64,000 nucleotides of DNA, taken from Pelodera strongyloides. Its lineage: Eukaryota; Nematoda; Chromadorea; Rhabditida; Rhabditidae. Shown piece by piece: positions 54,477 to 64,000 of the stretch; positions within the stretch are counted from its first letter, which is position 1; each line of letters begins with the position of its first letter. The position numbers and the translations under genes are program-made. The notes under the pieces are model-generated. The model saw only the letters and a list, made by a program, of their open reading frames with translations. It did not search any database and had not been told where the DNA came from. Location of the stretch: NCBI GenBank assembly GCA_036852015.1, contig JAANDG010000170.1, positions 1 to 64,000 on the forward strand, written 5' to 3'.

Positions 54477-54891
54477 GATGGGTTGCGAAATGGGTTCCTC
54501 CGTTTCCTATGCATTTTCTTTACAGTGTCAGCCTTGAAGAAATCTTCAACCGTCCACAGCTACACTCCCTTTCAATTTCTACCAATATTTGTCCTGTGAA
54601 TTGTGGATCCTCACAGACACGTTTTGAATACATAACGAGGCCATTTAGGGTCAGTCACGAATCGAATTATGAAAATGATCATACCTGCGGTTTTCAAATA
54701 GAACACGGTTTTTTTCTTCTGGTCTTTTTTTTCTTTCTTATATATGTCGTTGTTTTTTACACTTAACATTCGAAAGTAAAAAGTTTGCAGCGGGCATTCT
54801 CAAAAATTAAACTAATAGTAATTAGAGCTTATTAATAAAGCAAGTGCACATTCAAGGTCCGTTCAAGATACCATTTCAAAACAAAAACTAG

Positions 54892-54919
54892 AATTCATTG
54901 ATTCAAATTCATTGATTCA
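54892..54919 (+). repeat. Exact 14-bp tandem duplication
   Basis: AATTCATTGATTCA occurs twice in a row without mismatch. A second, nearly exact 14-bp pair lies close by at 55039-55066 (TACCATTTATAAAT). Confidence 0.9.
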
Positions 54920-57139
54920 CAAGGTGGAAATGTGCGTAAAAGTTTAACGTTGGTTAAAATCCAGCAAACTTTTGATGCATTTTTTATCCAGTTCTTGATA
55001 CTTAATTAACTAGAAAATCAAGAAAATCTAGCACGAACTACCATTTATAAATTACCATTTATAAACTCAAGCTGTGGATTTCACCCATTTTGGGTTTATG
55101 TGCAATATTTAAACTCATCGTAACGCGCCTTCAATTAAATCAGTGTTTTTTGTGCTAAGATTGTTATATATTTGTTATGATCACGAATAATTCCTTGGAT
55201 AGCGATTTAGCAAGTTTCCTGCTGTTTAGGCGGATATTTCATGAACGTGCTCCACTTTTCGTATATGTTTGTTTAATGCAGAGTTGCAGGATTCTGATAC
55301 ATATTCGCTCACTGCTTATTGCGCATCATCAAACATGTTCGAAACTTCATTTCAAGAAAAAAAAAACTTTCCTTAGGCAGTACTACAAATGCACGCATTT
55401 ATATAACACTATATAGCACATTAGAACAAAGATCAGTCAATCCATTCATACTTCTTATGATAGGGTTGCTTTTGCCGGCATTCATGCGCATGTAAATCAC
55501 TGCATAATATTAAAAATCGTTTTGAATAATATTTTGAGTAGTTTTGTTGAATAGTTGCAAAAACAAAAAAAAATACGTGGCAACATTTGTATGTTTTTGG
55601 TCTTGGTATGTTATTCTCTTTACTCGCGCGATCATATGTTTAGACAAATAGGAATGATATTCGGTATACGATAAGCTTCTTATTTCTTTCGTCTCATGAA
55701 CCGTGAGATGAAATTGGAGCCGTCTTTCTAGAAGAAGACTTCAGACTTTCGGAGGAAAGATACAATTCACGATCCCTGAACACTTACTAGGGTGATTTGT
55801 AAACATACTACATTATTATCCCCATTATGTTTATTTCGAAACAGCCAAAACTTAATCCCCAGTCGCAAAAAAGGCTCTTTATCATCCTTTTCGTACACAG
55901 CTCTGATTCATCTATTGGCCGCTCCTTCCACGCATCACTAACGCATTAGTGATACCATTTTACTTCCTCTCTATGTGTGTACGTTTCCATATCTGTTTAT
56001 TCATGTTTCAGTTCCTGTACCCACTCGCTCTCGAAGTCAGCCATCCTTGCATATTCTTCGTTTAAAAATATTTCTTCTTACAAATAGAAAAGCTCACACT
56101 TCTAAGCATAAGATTAAGCATGCATTTCAAATTCGAGAGCTCCATTTCTGACAGAATGGTTCAATATTTTGTGGTGAAACGTTGTATTTACATAATGTCC
56201 CAAAAATTCTGATCCCACTTTTTTTGGGATGTTACATTCATTGTTCGATTATTTGCTTTATGTCGTAGGAACATAATTCGGAACATCGAAACGACTCAGC
56301 ACGTCACATTGAAAAATGACAGACAAATCGGAATTTGCCCGTTCCTCGAGAACGTTCTTAATTTTTTTTTTTTTGAAATTTTCCTTCCTCTATGGTTGTC
56401 CAGTTTAGTTCTCTTCTGTCCTCGGGGTTCGAGTTTTGTTACCAACCATATTACACTGGAAGATTTTTTGCTATGGTGATGCTATCAAAACAAAGAGGCA
56501 GAAAAGTTTGTCTCATTTAAATGCAGCAAAAAAAAGAAGCTGAAAATCGCCCATAGAAAAGGCTGCCTAGAGTTGAAGAGCTATAAAATGCTCACGAATA
56601 ATATTAAATATAATTATAAACATGCAAAGCAAAAGATGAAATTTTGAATAGTTTTTATATGCTAATAAACAATAAAAGATAGATCCGTATTTTCTTCCCC
56701 CTCTTGCTTACTCTGTCTCAGCTCGCCAATAGAACATGCTGAATGTGTTCCATGTTCAAGAAAAATTCGTTTAGACAATGAAAAAAGAAGTGAAGAGTGA
56801 AAAACAATGATTTGCCTGGATATTTACTTGTTGCCTCTTTCTTTCGAGTGGATCCGCTTTTTCTATTTCTTAGAATACACATCGAGCAAAAACATACAGC
56901 ACTTTATCCCAGTCTCCCTCATTCTTTCACGTCTCTTTGTTTCTAGGCCTCTCTGCTTATCTCTATTTTCGTTCTTTCTTTAACTTGATCTTCTGATTCC
57001 ATTACTTTGTTTTTATCTTGACGATGTAGGGTAGACTGATGAACCGAGATTTGTTCTCATTTTGAGCGCGGTTTTGTTGAGCATGTACAACACGTAATGC
57101 ACCAATATATCACCCTGACATGTAGTCTAATGCACGTAA

Positions 57140-57568
57140 ATGTTCCAAGAACTTCCCGTAGGTCAGGACCAAGATCTTATATCCGAAGATAGGGGCGCAG
57201 CCATCAAGTGCTGTACCATCTTGTACAATATTCTTTCAGTGATGCAAACCTCATTTGAAACATTTGAGACATTTATTGCAATAATGCACGCACCACATTG
57301 GGTGGAAAAAGAAAATAAACAGCACACCAATTTAAGAAACAACACAAAATCTAAAATAATTCCACAAGGAAACACAATATACACTACATCACAACCACCT
57401 GAGGACAACCCCATACTTGATCAAGCACAAACCACAACAAAGAGTTGGCACAATAAAGAGTTGCAACGAGAATCTCATGAAAAAACTCAAGACCCTCAAC
57501 AAGAGAAAATCACATTAGATTTGTTTCTAGCTCGCATACATAAGTTTCTACCAGACATTGCAATTTAA
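57140..57568 (+). CDS. Orphan single-exon ORF, 142 codons
   Basis: This is the longest ATG-initiated open frame in the gene-poor right part. The predicted protein begins MFQELPVGQDQDLISEDRG, has a mildly hydrophobic segment around residues 25-50, then a hydrophilic stretch very rich in Gln, Asn, Thr, Lys and Glu (about 55-125), and ends LFLARIHKFLPDIAI. The stop codon overlaps an AATAAA polyadenylation-type signal. No signal peptide, domain or transposon motif is recognised. It may be a young gene, a mobile-element remnant or chance. Confidence 0.4.
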   Translation: MFQELPVGQDQDLISEDRGAAIKCCTILYNILSVMQTSFETFETFIAIMHAPHWVEKENKQHTNLRNNTKSKIIPQGNTIYTTSQPPEDNPILDQAQTTTKSWHNKELQRESHEKTQDPQQEKITLDLFLARIHKFLPDIAI

Positions 57569-60500
57569 ATAAACCATAAATTTTTCAGCAGACCTCCTCT
57601 GCATTTCTTGTTGTGCTACAAACTACAAACCCATTATCATTGTACTGGTATATGTATGTTTAATATTTCGCAACGAGTATACTACCAGTACTAGTGATGG
57701 GAGCGAATTATTAGTGAAAAGCACGTAAAATATTTCGACATTAGTCCGTAAAGCGAAATGAAGTCTGTCTGTATGTCAATAAGCAAACAGAGGGAGTAGA
57801 GCTCTACCACTCCATATTTCAGCTCACTGTTTTTTGATTGTTTTCGTGCGGGCGATCCTCTGAGTTTTCAGAACCTCATAGTAATTATGTGTGAATTCGT
57901 AGGATATTAAGGAACTACACTAAGGATTTGTGTTTGTGAGACAAGCAAGTTCAAAATGACCCGTGTCTGATAAATCACCTCGGATACTTCTGAGACATTG
58001 GCTCGTACAATAGGGAAAGGATCAACTGTACAGATTTTACTACTCATCTACGTAGAATGCACGGTTTGCAGTTAGACTGTACGGTGTGCAGCTATTCGCA
58101 GGTAATTATAGTGCAAAGTGCAACTTTTCTTAGTAAATTAGACCACTCTGCAAACTCGTACCGTTTTTTGTTCAATTTATTCTCAAAATCTAATTTCGCG
58201 CTGTTGCAGGAAACATGATAGTGGATGGACATTATTACAACATGACATCAGCTAATTATACTACGGCTAACCCTTTGCAGGTTTTGATGCTCTGATCTAT
58301 CACATTCATTATTCATGAAGGGTCATCATCCATAAGAAGAAACTTTGCGCTAATTTCTGTTCACGAATCACATGCAACGTTCAGCTTTAGAAATGCGAGA
58401 TATCTCTTAATATCTTGATTAATCACTTTGCGAATCGGCTCTAATATTCGATCCGCTGGTTGCCTTTTTCGTCTTCCCGGGAGTTATTTAATCGCTATTA
58501 TTATTTCCCCTTATTTCTCCATTTCGTGGGCATTCAAGTCAGGATATTAAACTAATACATAATACTCCCCATAATTTTCCTCTCCAGCTATAGACATGTT
58601 CGTCTTAGTATCAGTACAGAAACAGAAATCTCTTTCCCGAAATAATTTTTTTTCCTGTATCCTGATATTTGTCTATCGGATTAGGCGTCAGTGGAGCCAG
58701 CACAGTCGAATTGCGAAATAAACAAAAACATCCTGTCTAGCACACGCCGTCTGTTCCGTTTTGAAGAAAAATCTGCCAATTATAAATTTTTGGAACGGCC
58801 ACATGTCTGATATTTTGACTTGTTAGTTGTCATTTGGTCGTTAATAATAGCATCACATGTGGCCTAGGAGCTAGAAGATTGCTCTGTTATCTGTTGTTTT
58901 ATACTGAATTTACCTCGAGTGAAGATTTAGCTTTTCTGACAGTTACACAACATTTAGCTGATGGCGTTGTTTTATGCTGAATTGGTTGTTTCGAATTCAC
59001 GATCCCAACGCCTAAAGTAACAACTGGGCCACTCACAATCAGACGCGCGCCTTTGGTGAAATTCAGCCGATTTGCACACTGAACATGTATTTGCAGAGTC
59101 TCCGTTTACAAATGGTCAAATCCGATGTGCGGTTTCAGTCATCATTTTGCTGACCAATACCCTTTACTGAAGTTTTCTTTTCGCCTTTTTACAGATGTGA
59201 TTTTGCATATAAAATAAATTTGAATTCGTTCAAAACGATACCTCGAGGATTTTTTTCCCATTTTCTTGATATGTAAACAACACTGGATTTTATTCCATGC
59301 ATTTTTAACAATATCACCAGACTTGCTTACAGTGCTAATAGAATGTCAATTATCACACGCTCTGGCACCATCTTCTAGTGTTTGTCTAATTGTTTGGATT
59401 GTCCCGGTAAATCCGGTCCTCGAGCAATTGAGGGTCCTTCGTGAACGCCTTTGAACCCACATTGTCAACAGGGTCATGTGTTGATTCTTGACAAATTTAC
59501 TCTACTAAATGCCTGATAGTATTCTAATTTATTAAATTCCCAGGTTCAATTTCTACCAACCGAAGCAAATAATAAGAATATTAACAAGTGGCTATTTTTA
59601 TCACCAACCAGTAGAGTCATTTCACCAGCCCTATTCGTCGACCCATCAGTTCTGAGTTCTCACGTAGATCTCTAGTAAATGGACATCAGATACAATGCTT
59701 CTATCACCGTCATCGGCCTTCAGAATGCCCACGCCTCAAATTTCGGTGACATCCACCGGTTGGCATCCTCCCCGCACGGGAATGATAATCCACATAAAAA
59801 CATCCGGAATTCTCGATTTTGGGGCTCAGCCCATGTTACATTCTTTTATAATTTCTATTCGCGCTTGCTTAAATCATTTGGTTGCTTAAAAGATAAATGC
59901 ACGGGTTCTATTTTTTCATCTTCGTTTAGCTGACATTTTCAGATAAATTGGTGCAGTGTAAAAGACTGCTTTAATTTTTCCTCCACATCCTTTCGAAGAC
60001 AATTCGAATTTTAACAGATGGTTTCACACGTCGACTGCCAGGATTTTTTATTGTAGCACATGTGATGCCCCTAGAATAACTGAAAACACATCTGAAAAAC
60101 AGAATGAAAGGTGGCAAAACAACATACTGGTGATTGGATATTGGAGAATCTCATGGTCAGGTCGCATCATTGAATTTCCGTCTTTGCGACTACTAGAACC
60201 GATGGCCCGAGTCATTTTTCATTTGATATAAATATTTCAAAAAGAAGCGGTTGGACGAGGACGGAAAATTACTATTGTTCTAATGCACTAAGCAGCCATT
60301 TTCCCCAAACTTTGCTTCGTTTGAACAGGCGCATTTCGATTGTCTCAATATTGCCTCTCTCTGCGCATATTTTGTTAAATTAATACAATATATTGAGTAC
60401 TTATATTCCCCGGGCAAATATAGTCTAAAAAGTTTAGCTGGTTTTTATAGCTAAACCATTTTTAATTCGCGGTGTTGCAAAGCCATGATCTCATGTTTGA

Positions 60501-62223
60501 CTCATGATCTTGAACAGAAATTGTGAGGAAATTAGCTACTGCATTATTTCGCTAATTACTTATTCGGCAATTTTGATAATTCACGCAGAATTTTCATAGC
60601 AACTCTGTTTGTTTGTCTGAAACATGTTTAATGGAACGAGAATTGTCTGTATTATTACCATATGTAGGTGTATATACATACGTTCATACGTAATATTTGG
60701 TTGTCTGTGTCCAATGGCGCTTCGATAATTGAGCAATTAATCTCGACTTGCCTAGAAGAGGAGGGCCCTGTAGGTAGAAGGAGAGGGACCGAGAGTGAAA
60801 GAAATATGGAATGAAAGATAGCTGAATTATATGGAATTTGATTACTTCCTCAACAGAAAGCCTAACGTGGTCACAAAGCTTATCGCACCGTTTTTTTTCG
60901 CCGGACTTACTTTGACCAGATCAGGCGGTCACTTCGCGTCATATGTATACATGAGTTTTCGGAACGATTCTCGGCAGAAAACTTTTTTTTTTCAAATTTG
61001 AGATATAGTGTACCATTGCAAGTTGTATAATGTACCATTCCATTCTTCAAATTTTTGATATTGTTAACATGGATTCTTCTCTCTCGCTGGTCGGTCAACC
61101 CAGCTGCATTGGATTAACGTACGTTCGCGCATATTCTATTGCTTTAGATCAGTTCTCTGTCTAGAACAGTCAACCGTCATAAAGAGTGCAATTGAGACCA
61201 CGGTTTGTTTGACTTGTTTTGTTTTGACAACGGCGGACCTCTTTAATCGTATCGAAAATATCTTTTTTTAAATATCTCAGTTTTTTTCCCGCGCGCTGAT
61301 ATCTTTGAGCAACATGCTGAAAGTATTTTGAACCTCTTATTTGGACTACTCTTGGGTTTCCTTTAACGTTTGGTTTTTAATGTATTTGATTGACCTTACA
61401 AAGCAACAATTGTGTTCCTCCTTTGTATTGAATGGACACTTGAAAGCGAAGGTGTTCTTCACTACAATCTCTATTCCTTTATTTCCTGCATATTTTTTGA
61501 AAGCGAGAAAGAGAAAGGAACAACTCGTTCCTGTTTTCATTTCTGTTTTGCATAAATGTTTCCTGCAGGCCAATTTGTTTTGGTGTTTCAGTGAAGTATA
61601 TTTTGCATAATTGTTCTCCGATTAAAATACCCTTTTTTTTATTTTCGCATGCTTTATGCGGCTTCTTGTGTACTATATATACATTGGGGGGTGTTTCTAT
61701 TGTGTGGCCATTCCTTTATCCTTCTAACATAATAATCGGTTTGGTCTGAAGACAAATTGCTTGGCGCAAATTCAAAAACTAAGCGTTCTGCTGAACATCA
61801 CATTATACCACAAAAGACCACAGCAACGCAGAATAAATGATCCTTTTGCGAATTCGTCCTCTTGAATATCAAAAAAATGTGTACTTTCAAATATGCTTCC
61901 GTCTAACAAAGCAATCAAGGTGGTGAAAAAAAAGTTTCGGTGAAATGCTTAAAAGATTGACAATTTATTTATTTCAATTTATTTCAGCATTGAAGTACAC
62001 AGAATACGAAAAAAAAATCGCAAATTCAGAGAAAATTCTAAGAAATGTTCTTTTTGCCCTTTTTGCTCATTCTCATGCAAACCGTGACCCTTCGCATCTC
62101 CCGTCGTATTTCGTTTTCTATTTAATTCACCATTTAGGGTCGGCTCTTTCGTGCATCTCTTACATATAAACGTTCAAACTGCATTTATTTCCCTCCGAGA
62201 TATCAACTACTGTACATTACAGA

Positions 62224-63938
62224 ATGTTCTCCCTGTATCTACTTCGAAATAACGAACAGCCCACAATATTCTACCAAGCTTTATATAACTCGTATGCCTT
62301 TCAGTCAGTTCTTGCGACTCAGGACGATGTGAGTTGGTGTTCACGTTGTGGACATGACGAAACTGCACGGATGCTATCACGAACCAAGAGTGCGTTCTCC
62401 TTTTTTTGGCAAAATGCCGAGAGAGAGAGAGGGAGACAGAGAGACAGAGAGAGATCAACCTTTGCTACTTGGAAATAAAACTTATGCGAAAATGATCATA
62501 TTCAATTCAGGTACACGACCACGAACTCTACAATTCACTTAACCGTTCGAACGTCTTTGGATTATTTCCACTTGCCATTCTTGGAATCATATTTAACACC
62601 TGCGCTTTGGTGAGTTTACGGGCTTTGTAGCTGTGTGTGGTCGGACTTTAGTGTGTGGTCGGACTTTAGTAGTCGAGATTAAGTTATAATCTCTGTGGTT
62701 TACATATGTATTTTATTTTTGTTTGCTATAATCACCCAAAGCTGAGTGGTCCTTCCTACAATTCCTGTTCGTTCCTTCAGATCTGTCTCTATCGACCTCC
62801 AAGAATCACATCCGGAGTGTTCGTTTATTTGGCAGCGCTTCTCATCCTCGACCACTGTCAGTTGGTGGCTACTACGGCAGTAGTGTTGATCCCTCAATTC
62901 TGCGACTCCCAATATCTTCCCGCTCACACATTCTACTCAACATGCATGTTCGAAAGGAGATTTCTTCGATACTTGCTACCCAGGTTCAATATTCACATAT
63001 TAAGAATTGTGCAACATTATGCCCGGCTTTGGTAAACTATATGTATGTCTTGTTTCAAATAGGTGTAAAGAAAACGAATCTCTCATGTAAAGGAATTCTT
63101 TGCAACTTGAATAATAAACTGTGTTCTTAAAGGCGACCGTCGCTTTCTTTATTGAGTTCACCTTTCTTGAAAGCATCATTTAGACGTTTCCATCAATTGA
63201 GCAATTTATTCAGAATAGAGATGACGATCAGTACTCTTCATGTGTGGGCGGTTGCTGCTCTTTCAGCACATCGATATTGGAAGGTTGGCTATTACGGAGT
63301 GTTTGTTCTGAGGTTTTATGACTGGAAATATGGGTGGTGCTAGTGAAGAAATTAGGACTATACGCGGATATGCACAATCCAGAGTTTTGTGGTCCTGTAA
63401 ATAACGCAAAGGCAACCTTTATAGATCTCACGCCCTGTCAAATCGCGGATGAACGATACAGTATTCCGCGCAAGGTCCGTGCTCACTGGTATATTCCTTC
63501 TGGCAATGATCTTCAGAATACCAGTGTTTCTTTTCGAATTGCGATTCAAGTGGATTCCAAGATCGAGGATAACCACCAATGCGGACTATACAGAGGTGAG
63601 AAAACAAGATTTTCTTCAAAGCCCTTCTACTGTACCAACGTTTGTAAGTCATTGAGTTGAGAATATAGTATCACGTAAAGCAAAACACTAAACCAGGGTA
63701 TGCAGACCAAATGCTTGTAGAAAGATAATCCTCGGTAACTGGAACTCTTTTTGTAGGTGCTCTCAATCTACCGTCTGATCTATCATTCGGTCCTCGATCC
63801 ATTGCTTTCCAACGTCGTTCCATTCCTGTGGATGTCACTCTTCTCTTTGATGACACTACAGGAAGTATTTCGATCTCGAAAACTAAATTATCAGCAAATC
63901 ACCACAGAAATTGGAATGAGAAATGACGGCTGTTCAGA
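62224..63938 (+). CDS. Rhodopsin-class GPCR, peptide-receptor-like, partial at window end
   Basis: Exons so far: 62224-62328, 62511-62609, 62781-62983, 63184-63283, 63425-63595, 63757-63938; 286 residues, all phases fit, continuing past 64000. The extracellular N-terminus (1-48) has an NRS sequon. TM1 is about 50-69 (FGLFPLAILGIIFNTCAL). TM2 (about 78-105) holds Asp92 at a likely 2.50 position (LLILDHC). TM3 (about 147-164) ends AHRYWK, where His165 replaces the Asp of the DRY motif. TM4 is about 187-206 (VLTGIFLLAMIFRIPVFLFE) and TM5 about 236-262 (PLLSNVVPFLWMSLFSLM). The TM4 FRIPVFLFE pattern recalls nematode FMRFamide-receptor-like genes, but the ligand is unknown. The ATG follows an acceptor (ATTACAG) by one base, so trans-splicing or an upstream exon is possible. 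Confidence 0.85.
62418..62454 (+). repeat. GA-rich simple repeat in a GPCR intron
   Basis: GAGAGA runs with GGGAGACA interruptions, between exons 62224-62328 and 62511-62609. Confidence 0.85.
62633..62668 (+). repeat. Exact 18-bp tandem duplication in a GPCR intron
   Basis: GTGTGTGGTCGGACTTTA occurs twice in a row without mismatch, between exons 62511-62609 and 62781-62983. Confidence 0.95.
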
Positions 63939-64000
63939 GTAAGTACACAACTTGTTCAGGAAAAAAAAAACACTTGGCCATTGCCACAAATCAGACAACA

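Larger units (their letters stand above)
53721..62223. other. Large gene-poor region with T-rich plus strand
   Basis: About 8.5 kb with no confident exon chain. The plus strand is strikingly T-rich, as in introns or an outron of a plus-strand transcript, perhaps upstream of the GPCR. It holds a hairpin (54440-54476), tandem duplications (54892-54919, 55039-55066) and an orphan 142-codon ORF (57140-57568). ORFs such as 59266-59454, 59679-59933 and 61341-61610 look accidental. Confidence 0.5.

Overview
This window reads as genomic DNA of a nematode (roundworm). Genes are split into short exons with GT..AG introns. Most acceptors are TTTCAG- or TTTTAG-like. Several genes begin with an ATG only 0 to about 40 bases after a good acceptor that has no obvious partner donor, which is the pattern of spliced-leader trans-splicing. 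The DNA is AT-rich, gene density is moderate to low, and one small gene belongs to what looks like a nematode-type secreted family. I cannot name the species. All exon models were assembled by hand from splice signals, reading phase and family resemblance.

Left part (1-17.8 kb), plus strand. A cluster of palindromic mobile elements (0.7-1.55 kb) is followed by a nine-exon PRKX/PKA-type protein kinase (9.6-14.7 kb, possibly with a further 5' exon at 2.3 kb). Next comes a four-exon orphan protein with a coiled coil and a KEN motif (16.6-17.8 kb).

Middle part (18.8-38.3 kb), minus strand. Five genes lie head to tail: an E2F transcription factor (16 exons recognised), an orphan single-pass membrane protein, a 128-residue secreted protein, a peroxisomal acyl-CoA thioesterase/BAAT-family enzyme ending in SKL, and a FAM43-type PTB-domain protein. 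The E2F gene has two E2F consensus sites in its likely promoter and a third beside a possible internal start, which suggests autoregulation and a short isoform.

Right part (38.3-64 kb). This is mostly gene-poor. Two convergent small genes at 52.2-53.7 kb each encode a signal peptide, a Ser/Thr-rich middle and a hydrophobic C-terminal tail, so they are candidate GPI-anchored surface proteins. One has a second copy of the 355-bp palindromic element in its intron. The window ends inside a rhodopsin-class peptide-receptor-like GPCR on the plus strand (62.2 kb onward). Between these lie long stretches with strand-asymmetric base composition (purine-rich plus strand about 38-50 kb, T-rich about 54-62 kb), a few orphan ORFs and several exact 12-18 bp tandem duplications.

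The kinase, E2F, FAM43, thioesterase and GPCR are firm calls by family motifs. The orphan genes rest on ORF structure and splice phase only.
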